From assembly GCA_025350145.1 (NCBI GenBank), contig JANXYH010000114.1:1-42134 (forward strand): DNA of 42,134 nt. Direction: 5' to 3'. A program made the position numbers and the translations under genes. The notes below the pieces were generated by a model. The model ran no database searches, was not told the DNA's origin, and was given only the letters and a program-made list of their open reading frames with translations. Positions 1 through 7,533 of the stretch are shown here, one piece after another (within the stretch, counting starts at the first letter, position 1; every line of letters starts with the position of its first letter). Source of the stretch: Burkholderiales bacterium (GTDB taxonomy: Bacteria; Pseudomonadota; Gammaproteobacteria; Burkholderiales; Burkholderiaceae_C).

Positions 1-281
1 TGGCCGGCCTGCCTGAATTCGACCTATCCCATTTTCAGGACACAGACGCAGCAGTGGCTGCATACATCAACGATATCCTTCAAGCCAATGACTCGGCGCT
101 GTTGGCGTCGGCACTTGGAGATGTCACGCGAGCCCGCGGCATGTCAGAAATCGCCCGTGCCAGCGGCCTGACCCGAGAGGCACTGTACAAAGCCTTGCGC
201 CCACAAGCGCAACCGCGCTTCGAGACTGTGCAGCGCGTCTGTGCAGCGCCGGGTGTGCGTCTGGTGGCCGTTCATGCATAA
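1..281 (+). CDS. HigA-like addiction-module antidote protein, 5' partial
   Basis: The reading frame (codons beginning at base 3) is open to the left edge, so the start lies outside the window. The visible 92 residues contain the core seen in probable addiction-module antidote proteins: an AAYIND helix, then ALGDVTRARGMSEIAR and GLTREALYKAL, which is the helix-turn-helix that binds DNA and represses its own operon, and a final segment ending in VRLVAV. The GTG at 54 is internal: the upstream residues LPEFDLSHF match the usual N-terminus of this family, so only a few residues are missing. In this family the partner is normally a HigB/Gp49-like toxin encoded immediately upstream, which cannot be seen here. 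Family assignment is good; activity is inferred. Confidence 0.72.
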   Translation, partial: AGLPEFDLSHFQDTDAAVAAYINDILQANDSALLASALGDVTRARGMSEIARASGLTREALYKALRPQAQPRFETVQRVCAAPGVRLVAVHA

Positions 282-423
282 AAAGGCTCGGTCTAAGCTG
301 CGGCTCAAGCGGAAGGCCACGGGTGGCTTCGCCGTCCGCAGTCTGCCGCTTGGCAGCAACATTGACCCTCGCAATCCACCGCTTTCGGTACACTGCCTCC
401 CTGGTAACTCATCGGGTGCTTCC

Positions 424-642
424 ATGAACGCACGACTCATCACCGTCGACCCCGAGATTCACAGCGGTACCCCTGTGTTTTTTGGTACCCGCGTACCTGT
501 CAAAACCTTATTCGATCACTTGGAAGCGGGCGATGCGCTTGAAGTGTTCCTCGACGACTTCCCTTCGGTGAGCCGTGACCTGGCGGTCGCTGTGCTGGAG
601 GAAGCTCGAACAGCGCTGGTGGCAGATGCGCATCCTGCTTGA
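424..642 (+). CDS. DUF433 domain protein, probable antitoxin
   Basis: A 72-residue protein that is almost entirely a DUF433 domain. It has the typical opening ITVDPEIHSGTPVFFGTRVP, followed by a helix-turn-helix-like stretch (LFDHLEAGDALEVFLDDFP) and SRDLAVAVLEEA. DUF433 proteins are DNA-binding, VapB45-type antitoxins that pair with PIN-like toxins. The in-frame GTG at 241 would add 61 residues with no DUF433 similarity, so the ATG at 424 is preferred. The next gene starts 17 bases before this one ends, the tight overlap typical of toxin-antitoxin operons. Neutralisation of the downstream protein is inferred from that arrangement. Confidence 0.85.
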   Translation: MNARLITVDPEIHSGTPVFFGTRVPVKTLFDHLEAGDALEVFLDDFPSVSRDLAVAVLEEARTALVADAHPA

Positions 643-964
643 TGAAGACCTGCCGCGTCGCCTTGGCCGGTTACTCACGGGCCACGAGCCTGAAACAGTC
701 CCCAGGTGCGGATGGTCAGGCGTCAAGAACGGGAAGCTCCTCGATCTGGCAGCCACCAAGTTTGATGTTTTCTTGACAATGGACCAGAACATCGAGTTTC
801 AACAGAATCTCGCCACTTTGCCGATTGCCATTCTTGTCGTGGAAGCCCTGAGTAACCGAATCGAGCATCTTCAACCTCTGGTGCCTGAGATTCTCAAAGA
901 ACTGAATCACATACCACCGAAGAGCTTGCGTCGGGTGAAACGGCGTCCATTTGGCGAGGCCTGA
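626..964 (+). CDS. DUF5615 PIN-like protein, probable toxin
   Basis: A 112-residue protein beginning MRILLDEDLP, the hallmark start of DUF5615 PIN-like (Mut7-C-related) proteins. The acidic residues D6, E7 and D8 would form part of the metal-binding nuclease site. Later come FDVFLTMDQN, with the second conserved Asp, and a C-terminal helix region. The open frame extends upstream to an ATG at 575, but those 17 extra residues are only the DUF433 sequence read in another frame, so the start is set at 626. It overlaps the DUF433 gene by 17 bases, so the two are probably translated together. It is predicted to be an RNase-type toxin held in check by the DUF433 protein; catalysis is not proven by sequence alone. 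Confidence 0.84.
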   Translation: MRILLDEDLPRRLGRLLTGHEPETVPRCGWSGVKNGKLLDLAATKFDVFLTMDQNIEFQQNLATLPIAILVVEALSNRIEHLQPLVPEILKELNHIPPKSLRRVKRRPFGEA

Positions 965-1683
965 CGATTAAATTTAGATCTCGTGAAGCCGCGATCTATT
1001 AGCTTGTTGGACAGTCCCAGGACAAGCGGCACGGCGGTTGCGATGGGGCAATGAAAATACATTTTTGGGAGCCAGCTACCAAACAAGCATTGGTGACCGC
1101 GGGAAGCCCGCGATTTACTGGCTGATGGTATCGACAATCGTGAGGTCGCGAGACCAGCCACCCAATTTCAGCATTTCATTTGGCCGAAGCCGCTCGGCGC
1201 GCCTGCAAACGGTTCGCTTCCGGGGTCAGTGCGGCGTCGGTGGCGGCTGCCACAGTCCATGCTGCGTCGCAGCAGGTCGCGCAAGCGCGGTTCAGGGCAT
1301 CCGCCCCTGCGGTCTGCGGCGCGTTCGACCAAGGCCCCGCACATGGCAACCGCATGGCCACCGCGTGGGCGCTGCTGGGCATGCCGCCGGCTAGGCCGGC
1401 TAGGCCGGTGCTGGCCGGCGACCGTTGCACAGGCCCGCAGTGAGCGGGTTGGACCACTGATTTTTCGCGGGCCACGCCTGGCACTCCGGCAGAAATCGAC
1501 AGTGCGCTCGATAGCCGCTTTTGATTGGGCATCGCAAGCCACTTCGCGCGACAACAGCGCCAATTTCATCCCCGAGCATCGCTACTGTGGAGTTGACTGC
1601 TGTTCTCACGCCGCCCGAGCTTGCCGGTGCGGGTCTGCGTCGATACCATTTGCTGCTGTCGCGTTTGCCTCAGCCTGTCCGTT
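965..1683. other. 719-base stretch without a recognisable gene
   Basis: Open frames exist on both strands, for example 1180-1443 plus and 1176-1532 minus. None gives a recognisable domain, and they overlap one another in the way chance frames do in GC-rich DNA. The first 200 bases are noticeably richer in A and T than what follows. A short direct repeat (GCTAGGCCG twice) lies near 1389-1408. The segment could hold the promoter of the Bug-receptor gene or a decayed gene, but no convincing -35/-10 pair was found. Confidence 0.4.
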
Positions 1684-1696
1684 GGGAGGAACCAGC

Positions 1697-2671
1697 ATGA
1701 ATACCCGGCCGAGCATGTTGACGGTTCTTGGCCTGCTGTGGATGGCGCTTTCGGCATCGGCCCAGACTTATCCCACGCGGGCCGTGACCGTGGTGGTGCC
1801 ATTCACCGCCGGTGGGCCCACCGACACGATTGCGCGAATCCTCGCCGAGCGAATGGCCAGGACGCTGGGCCAGACCGTGGTGGTCGAGAACGTCAGTGGT
1901 GCGGGCGGCAGCATCGGTGTCGGCCGGGTGGTCCGTGCGCCGGCCGATGGCTATACCGTCGGGATCGGCCATCTCGGCACGCATGTGCTCAACGGCGCGA
2001 TTTACGCCCTGCCCTACGACCTGCTCAAGGATCTTGATCCGGTCGCGCTGGTGGCCAGCAACCCGCAGTTGCTGGTGTCGAGGAACTCGCTGCCGGCCAG
2101 GGATCTCAAGGAACTGTTGGCCTGGGTCAAGGCCAATCAAGCCAAGACGACATTCGGGACTGGGGGCAATGGAACTCCGGCGCACATCAGCGGGGTCTAC
2201 TTCCAACAGACCACCAATACCCACGTCGAAATTGCCCACTACCGCGGCGCGGCGCCCGCCATGCAGGATTTGCTGGCGGGCCACATCGATGTCATGTTTG
2301 ACCAGGTGGCCAACGCGCTGCCGCAGGTTCGCGCCGGCAAGATCAGGGCCTACGCGGTGACGTCAAAGACCCGACTGCTGGCCGCGCCCGACATACCGAC
2401 CGTGGACGAGGCCGGCCTGCCCAGTTTCTACATGTCGGTCTGGCATGGCTTGTGGGTGCCCAAGGGCACGTCCGCGGCGGTCATCGCCAGCCTTGACGCG
2501 GCCCTGATGGAGGCGCTGGCAGACCCAGCGGTGCGCCAACGCCTGGCCGATCTGGGGCAGGAAATCCCAGCACCCGAGCAGCAGTCGCCGGCAGCGCTGG
2601 GCGCGCAGCAGAAGGCCGAGATCGAGAAGTGGTGGCCGCTGGTCAAGGCGGCTGGCATTCGCGCCGACTAG
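1697..2671 (+). CDS. Bug-family tripartite tricarboxylate transporter receptor
   Basis: A 324-residue periplasmic solute-binding protein of the Bug (TctC-like) family, which captures carboxylates or related small molecules and is very abundant in Burkholderiales. A signal peptide occupies about residues 1-22 (hydrophobic LTVLGLLWMALSASAQ). The mature protein starts with TYPTRAVTVVVPFTAGGPTD, the classic Bug ligand-loop region, followed by VENVSGAGGSIG, GTHVLNGAIYALPYDLLKDLDPVALVA and IPTVDEAGLP, all family signatures. The ATG at 1697 has a clear GGGAGGA Shine-Dalgarno at 1684-1690; the open frame runs further upstream without similarity. No TctA/TctB membrane genes are nearby, which is usual for Bug genes. 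The next gene, for succinate-semialdehyde dehydrogenase, lies 182 bases downstream and may be functionally related. The ligand is unknown. Confidence 0.93.
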   Translation: MNTRPSMLTVLGLLWMALSASAQTYPTRAVTVVVPFTAGGPTDTIARILAERMARTLGQTVVVENVSGAGGSIGVGRVVRAPADGYTVGIGHLGTHVLNGAIYALPYDLLKDLDPVALVASNPQLLVSRNSLPARDLKELLAWVKANQAKTTFGTGGNGTPAHISGVYFQQTTNTHVEIAHYRGAAPAMQDLLAGHIDVMFDQVANALPQVRAGKIRAYAVTSKTRLLAAPDIPTVDEAGLPSFYMSVWHGLWVPKGTSAAVIASLDAALMEALADPAVRQRLADLGQEIPAPEQQSPAALGAQQKAEIEKWWPLVKAAGIRAD

Positions 2672-2678
2672 CCCACAG

Positions 2679-2750
2679 GCGCAGCAGCGCCCTTGCACGG
2701 TGGCGCAGCAGCGCCCTTGCTGGAAAGCGCAGCAGCGCCGTTGCACCTTG
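2679..2750 (+). repeat. 24-bp tandem repeat, three units, just after the Bug gene
   Basis: Three consecutive 24-base units start at 2679, 2703 and 2727, each opening with GCGCAGCAGCGCC followed by (C/G)TTGC and a variable tail. A partial fourth unit begins at 2751. The array starts 8 bases after the Bug stop codon and lies in the gap before the dehydrogenase gene. The unit length is a multiple of three, but no supported protein reads through it. It could form mRNA structure between the two genes or simply be slippage-generated repeat. Confidence 0.75.
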
Positions 2751-2853
2751 GCGCAACGGCGCCAGCGACCGGGCCGCGCCAACCCCCACCCGCACAATGC
2801 CGGTCCAGGCGGCCCCAGCCTGAGACCGTTCAACCCCTTGCGGACCCCAGACC

Positions 2854-4350
2854 ATGGACATGAAAAATTCGCCGCTGGCGACCCTGAACGACCCCGGCCT
2901 GCTCAAGACCGACGCCCTGATTGGCGGCGAGTGGACAGCGGCGGCGAGCGGGGCCCGCTTTGCGGTCACGGATCCGGCCACCGGCCTGGGCCTGGCCGAG
3001 GTGGCCAACCTGGGTCCGGCCGAATGCCATGCGGCGATCGTCGCCGCCGACAAGGCCTGGCCGGCCTGGCGGGCCAAGACCGCCAAGGAGCGTGGCGCCG
3101 TGCTGATGCGCTGGTTTGCGCTGTTGCACCAGCATGCCGACGATCTGGCCCGGATCATGACCGCCGAGCAGGGCAAGCCGCTGGCCGAGGCCCTCGGCGA
3201 GGTCGGCTACGGCGCCAGCTTCCTGGAGTGGTTTGCCGAGGAGGGCCGGCGCATCTACGGCGAGACCATCCCGACCACCGACGCCAACAAGCGCTACCTC
3301 GTCATCAAGCAGCCCATTGGCGTCTGCGCCGCGATCACGCCGTGGAATTTTCCGATCGCCATGATCACCCGCAAGGTGGCGCCGGCGCTGGCCGCCGGTT
3401 GCACCGTGGTGATCAAGCCGGCCGAGGCGACGCCGCTCTCGGCCCTGGCGCTGGGCGAGTTGGCGATGCGCGCCGGCATGCCGGCGGGGGTGTTGAACAT
3501 CCTCAGCGCCGACGCCGACAACTCGGTCGAGATCGGCCAGGTGCTGTGCTCCAGCGACAGCGTGCGCCACCTGTCCTTCACCGGCAGCACCGAGGTCGGC
3601 AGGATATTGGCGCGGCAGTGCGCGCCGAGTATCAAGAAAATCAGCCTGGAACTCGGCGGCAACGCCCCGTTCATTGTGTTCGACGATGCCGATATCGATT
3701 CAGCGGTCGAAGGCGCGATGGTCAGCAAATACCGCAACGCCGGCCAGACCTGTGTCTGCGCCAACCGCATGTATGTCCAGGCCAAGGTTTATGACGAGTT
3801 TGTCGAGAAACTCGCGGTCAAGGCCCGCGCGATCTTGGTCGGCAACGGCTTCGAGGCCGGCGTCCAGCAGGGCCCATTGATCGACGCCCAGGCCATGGCC
3901 AAGGTCGAGGCCCATGTCGCCGACGCTCTGGCCCGGGGTGCCCGCCTGGTGACCGGTGGCAGCCGGGTGCAGGGGTTGGTCGGCGGCCTGTTCTACAGCC
4001 CCACCGTGCTGGCCGATGTCAGCCCCGAGATGCTGTGCTCGCGCGAGGAGACTTTCGGCCCGGTGGCGCCGGTGTTCAGGTTCGAGTACGAGGCCGAGGT
4101 GATCGCCTTGGCCAACGCCACCGAGTTCGGCCTGGCCAGCTATTTCTACAGCCGCGACATCGGCCGCATATTCCGGGTGGGCGAGGCGCTTGAATATGGC
4201 ATGGTCGGCGTCAATACCGGTTTGATTTCGACCGCCGAGGTTCCGTTTGGCGGCGTCAAACAATCCGGGCTGGGCCGCGAAGGCGCGCGCCAGGGCGTCG
4301 ACGACTATGTCGAGATCAAATACCTCTGCCTCGGCGACATCCTGAAATAG
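2854..4350 (+). CDS. gabD: NAD(P)-dependent succinate-semialdehyde dehydrogenase
   Basis: A 498-residue aldehyde dehydrogenase that oxidises succinate semialdehyde to succinate, the last step of GABA and related catabolism; it is cytosolic. Motifs appear in the expected order: the Rossmann region with PWNFPIAMITRKVAPALAAG and VIKPAE, FTGSTEVGR, the general base Glu266 in LELGGNAP, the nucleophile Cys300 in GQTCVCANR (a second Cys follows at 302, as in GabD enzymes), EETFGPV, and the C-terminal PFGGVKQSGLGREG. The length is normal for the family. The start could be the ATG at 2854 or at 2860; the former is used. It converges on the GGDEF gene with only 21 bases between stop codons. A related semialdehyde, such as glutarate semialdehyde, cannot be ruled out as substrate. 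Confidence 0.93.
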   Translation: MDMKNSPLATLNDPGLLKTDALIGGEWTAAASGARFAVTDPATGLGLAEVANLGPAECHAAIVAADKAWPAWRAKTAKERGAVLMRWFALLHQHADDLARIMTAEQGKPLAEALGEVGYGASFLEWFAEEGRRIYGETIPTTDANKRYLVIKQPIGVCAAITPWNFPIAMITRKVAPALAAGCTVVIKPAEATPLSALALGELAMRAGMPAGVLNILSADADNSVEIGQVLCSSDSVRHLSFTGSTEVGRILARQCAPSIKKISLELGGNAPFIVFDDADIDSAVEGAMVSKYRNAGQTCVCANRMYVQAKVYDEFVEKLAVKARAILVGNGFEAGVQQGPLIDAQAMAKVEAHVADALARGARLVTGGSRVQGLVGGLFYSPTVLADVSPEMLCSREETFGPVAPVFRFEYEAEVIALANATEFGLASYFYSRDIGRIFRVGEALEYGMVGVNTGLISTAEVPFGGVKQSGLGREGARQGVDDYVEIKYLCLGDILK

Positions 4351-4371
4351 CCGGCGACGGCCAGGCCAGCC

Positions 4372-5313
4372 CTATTCGTCGTTGGCGGCGAGATCGCCAC
4401 TGCGCCGATCGAGCCCGGCCACCAGGCCAGTGCGGCCGACGCTGGCGCCCTGGCCGGCCGACTGCATGGCATGGTGGATCAGGCCCCTCGCGTCCTTGGC
4501 GTGGGCCGGGTAACGGGCCACACCGACCGCCACTGCCAGGCCCAGGTCCTGTCCGGAGACGCTGAACGGCCGCTTCAGCGACTGGGCCAGCTTGGTGGCG
4601 ACGCGGTCGCCGTCCTCGGGGTCGTCGATCCAGGCCAGCAGCACCGCAAAGCTGTCGCGACCCAGCGCCGCGACCACGTCGCTGGCACGCAGGCCGGCGC
4701 GCAGCCGCACCGCCACTTTGCGGCGCAGCACGTTGGCGGCCTCGGCGCCGAGCCGGGCCTCGGCCGCAGGCAGGCCCTCGATGCGCAGGGCCAGCAGCGC
4801 CATCGCGGCAGGCTCGCGCTCGCGCAGCGCCAGCAGGTGGGTCATGTGCTCCATCAGCTGCGCTTGGTTGGGCAGGCCGGAGCCCAGGTCGGTGGCGTAG
4901 GCCTTGCGCGCCTCGCGCGCCAGGCGGTGGCGCTGCACCGCCAGCCGGGTGGCGCGGGCCAGGTCGGCGACGGCGACGGCAACGTCATGGCCGGGAATGA
5001 CATCCTGCACGCCCATGTCAAGCAGGCGCAGCGCATCGGCCGGCGCGGGCTCGGGCGCGACCACCAGCACGGCGGCGTCCAGCATCAGCCGGGCCAGCCC
5101 GGGCCAGGCCAGCAGCCAGGCCAGCGACTGCTGCCGGTCCAGCTTCAACAGCACCGCGTCGCAGGGCAGCTCGCCGAGCAGGGCCGGCGCTTCGGCCAGG
5201 GTGCGCAGGGGGTGGATGACGAAGGGGCCGTAGGCCGAGGTCGACCAGTCGGGCTGGGCAGCACCCAGGCAGGCGACTTGGATCGGTGCATGAACGGCCA
5301 TGGTGCAGCACAT
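4372..5313 (-). CDS. Degenerate GGDEF protein with receiver-like N-terminus
   Basis: A 313-residue cytosolic protein. Residues about 10-125 have the alternating pattern of a CheY-like receiver, but the strand that should carry the phospho-acceptor reads LLKLD at 55-59, with Lys where Asp is expected. From residue 141 comes DLGSGLPNQAQLMEHM, the opening of a GGDEF domain. The signature motif is GRDSF at 218-222 instead of GG(D/E)EF, so diguanylate cyclase activity is unlikely. It may bind GTP or act as a partner of another regulator. An alternative start is the Met at 5301. It is transcribed divergently from the FAD monooxygenase gene. Confidence 0.8.
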   Translation of the reverse strand: MCCTMAVHAPIQVACLGAAQPDWSTSAYGPFVIHPLRTLAEAPALLGELPCDAVLLKLDRQQSLAWLLAWPGLARLMLDAAVLVVAPEPAPADALRLLDMGVQDVIPGHDVAVAVADLARATRLAVQRHRLAREARKAYATDLGSGLPNQAQLMEHMTHLLALREREPAAMALLALRIEGLPAAEARLGAEAANVLRRKVAVRLRAGLRASDVVAALGRDSFAVLLAWIDDPEDGDRVATKLAQSLKRPFSVSGQDLGLAVAVGVARYPAHAKDARGLIHHAMQSAGQGASVGRTGLVAGLDRRSGDLAANDE

Positions 5314-5435
5314 GATGCCCGAGCGGGTCGGGCGCCAACAAGCGGGGAAACCGCAGCCCCAGGGGCCCAGAATCGATTCCGCAGCCCTGGCTACCGACCC
5401 AGCCCCGGCACGACCACTGAGCGGTCACCGCGTCC

Positions 5436-7181
5436 ATGAACCAGCCCGACACCCAGCCCCGCCGTTCGCTGTACTGCCACTACCAGGTCTACCCGGCCTC
5501 GCCCCGGCCGGCTGAGGACGGCAGCGCGGCGCCTGGCGCACCGGTGGTGATCGTCGGCGGCGGCCCGATCGGCCTGTCGACCGCGCTGTTGCTGGCGCGC
5601 CATGGCCAGCGCTGCGTGCTGCTGCACGCCGAGCAGCAGGTCTGCGAGGGCAGCCGGGCGATTGCCTTCACCCGCCGGACGCTGGACATCCTGCGCCAGA
5701 CCGGTGCCGACCAGGCGCTCACCGCGCTGGGCCTGCCCTGGTCCTGCGGCAACTCGTACTACCGCCAGCAGCGGGTCTTTCGCATGCAATCGCCGCCGGA
5801 CGACGACCAGCGTTTCAGCCCGATGCTCAACCTGCAGCAGCCCTTGCTCGAACAGGCCTTGGTCGGGCTGATCGCCGAGCAGCCGTTGGTCGAGCTGCGC
5901 TGGGGCCACAAGCTGGTCGCCCTGGCCGACGACCCGGCAGACAGCGGTGGCGCCATGCTCAGCGTCGACACCCCTTCAGGCGGCTACAGCCAGCGCGCTG
6001 ACTGGCTGGTGGCCTGCGACGGCGCGCGCTCGAACCTGCGCCAGTGGCAGGGCCTGGCGCTGGAGGGCGAGTCGTACGAGGGCCGCTTCGTGATCGCCGA
6101 CATCCGCATCGACCTGCCCCTGCCGACCGAGCGGCTGGCCTATTTTGACCCGCCCTGGAACCCTGGCAACACCGTGCTGATGCACCGCCAGCCGTTCGGC
6201 ATGTGGCGCATCGACTACCAGTTGCCGGCCGGCGAATCGGCCGACCAGGCGCTGCAACCGGCGTCAATGCAGGCCCGCATCGACGCCCAACTGGCGCTGA
6301 TCGGCCACGCTGGCCTGGCCTGGGAGATGGACTGGTGCTCGGTCTATTCGGCCCGCGCCCTGACCCTGGCCGGGTATGTCCATGGCCGGGTGATCTACGC
6401 CGGCGACGCCGCCCACCTGCTGCCGATCTTCGGCGTGCGCGGCGCCAACACCGGGTTTCAGGACGCGCAGAACCTGGCCTGGAAGCTGGCCCTGGTGGCC
6501 GGCGGCCGGGCCGACCGCTCGCTGCTGGCCAGCTACAGCCAGGAGCGGGTGGCGGCCGCCCGCGAGATCATTGCCGAGGCCGGCAAGAGCACCCGCTTCA
6601 TGACCCCGCCCAGCCGTGGCTTCAGGCTGTTGCGCGACGCCAGCTTGTCGCTGGCGCTGCGCCAGGACTTCGTCCGCCCGCTCCTGCATTGGCGCGCGTC
6701 GCGGGCCCACGACCACCTCGATTCGGCGCTCAACGCCGCCGACGATGACACCGCCCTGTTCGGCAGCGGCCCGGTGGTCGGCGCGCCGATGGCCAACCTG
6801 CGGCTGGGCGCCGACAGCTACTTGATGGACCTGCCGCCGGCCGGCTTCTGTCTGCTCTGGTTCGGTGCCGACGCGGCCCTGCTGGCGGCATTGCTGGCCT
6901 GCGTCGCGGCGGCGCGGCGGCGCGGCGTGGCGCTGGACGTGATCGGGCTGGGCCGCAGCGACGGCCCGCACGGCGCGCACCTGACCTGGCTCGACGACGC
7001 CGCCGGCCGCATCGCCAGCCGCTACGGCGTCAACCCGGCCGACAGCGCCGCCGCCTACCTGATTCGGCCCGACCAGCATGTCTGTGCGCGCTGGCGCCAA
7101 CTGACGCCTCATCGGCTCGATGCGGCCCTACGCCGGGCGGTTCCGCCCGCAGTCACGCCCACACCCGCTGGAGAGGCCTGA
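5436..7181 (+). CDS. FAD-dependent aromatic monooxygenase (MhpA/TfdB-like)
   Basis: A 581-residue flavoprotein of the phenol hydroxylase-like class, which adds one oxygen to an aromatic ring using NAD(P)H. The FAD-binding GGGPIGLSTA is at 41-50, the DG motif CDGARS at 194-199, and the GD motif GDAAHLLPIFGVRGANTGFQ at about 323-342, followed by DAQNLAWKLA. After residue 450 comes a thioredoxin-like C-terminal domain, as in PheA/TfdB relatives. The N-terminus has about 35 residues before the FAD fold, as in many members. The substrate is unknown. The stop codon shares one base with the start of the following small gene (TGATG), so the two are probably translationally coupled. Confidence 0.9.
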   Translation: MNQPDTQPRRSLYCHYQVYPASPRPAEDGSAAPGAPVVIVGGGPIGLSTALLLARHGQRCVLLHAEQQVCEGSRAIAFTRRTLDILRQTGADQALTALGLPWSCGNSYYRQQRVFRMQSPPDDDQRFSPMLNLQQPLLEQALVGLIAEQPLVELRWGHKLVALADDPADSGGAMLSVDTPSGGYSQRADWLVACDGARSNLRQWQGLALEGESYEGRFVIADIRIDLPLPTERLAYFDPPWNPGNTVLMHRQPFGMWRIDYQLPAGESADQALQPASMQARIDAQLALIGHAGLAWEMDWCSVYSARALTLAGYVHGRVIYAGDAAHLLPIFGVRGANTGFQDAQNLAWKLALVAGGRADRSLLASYSQERVAAAREIIAEAGKSTRFMTPPSRGFRLLRDASLSLALRQDFVRPLLHWRASRAHDHLDSALNAADDDTALFGSGPVVGAPMANLRLGADSYLMDLPPAGFCLLWFGADAALLAALLACVAAARRRGVALDVIGLGRSDGPHGAHLTWLDDAAGRIASRYGVNPADSAAAYLIRPDQHVCARWRQLTPHRLDAALRRAVPPAVTPTPAGEA

Positions 7182-7363
7182 TGTCGACCCTCAAGCTGGC
7201 CGAGCTGGAACAGCTCTACGACGACCTGGCTGCAGCCATCGACCGCGCACCCGAGGGCCGCAGCGAGCTGATGCTGGTCAAACTGGCGCTGCTGCTGGCA
7301 CAGGCGCTGGGCGACGCGGCGCAGGTGCAGCGCTGCCTGGCGGATGCCGAGCGCGATTTGTGA
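7181..7363 (+). CDS. Small DUF2783-like protein
   Basis: A 60-residue acidic, helical protein (LAELEQLYDDLAAAIDRAP, then LMLVKLALLLAQALGDAAQVQ). Its length and pattern match DUF2783, a small family usually encoded directly after FAD monooxygenases of this type. Its ATG overlaps the monooxygenase stop by one base. The role is unknown; it could be a stabilising or accessory subunit. The assignment rests on pattern and context rather than a profile search. The dispersed repeat begins one base after its stop. Confidence 0.68.
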   Translation: MSTLKLAELEQLYDDLAAAIDRAPEGRSELMLVKLALLLAQALGDAAQVQRCLADAERDL

Positions 7364-7444
7364 GTGCCCCCAAGACCCGCCGCTTCGCGTCAGGCCCCCC
7401 CGAGGGGGACAAGGAAACTCGGGAGCGGCCCTTCGTTTCCTTGA
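7364..7444 (+). repeat. Dispersed ~80-bp repeat, copy 1
   Basis: First of two head-to-tail copies filling the gap between the converging small gene and modC. It contains two hairpins: a C-run/G-run stem around 7395-7408, and a 9-bp perfect stem, CAAGGAAAC (7410-7418) with GTTTCCTTG (7435-7443). It differs from copy 2 by an extra C in the C-run and one C/T change. There is no long T-tract, but the position between converging genes suggests transcription termination or mRNA end protection. Confidence 0.9.
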
Positions 7445-7446
7445 AA

Positions 7447-7526
7447 GCGCCCCCAAGACCTGCCGCTTCGCGTCAGGCCCCCCGAGGGGGACAAGGAAAC
7501 TCGGGAGCGGCCCTTCGTTTCCTTGA
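7447..7526 (+). repeat. Dispersed ~80-bp repeat, copy 2
   Basis: Second direct copy, two bases after copy 1 and eight bases before the modC stop. It has the same two hairpins. A third copy lies inverted at 31097-31173, so this is a dispersed family rather than a local duplication. Confidence 0.9.
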
Positions 7527-7533
7527 GCCCCGC

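Noticed and set aside
7364-7526. Possible CRISPR array because of two direct repeats
   Set aside because: Only two units, about 80 bases each and two bases apart, with no spacers; the third copy lies 24 kb away.
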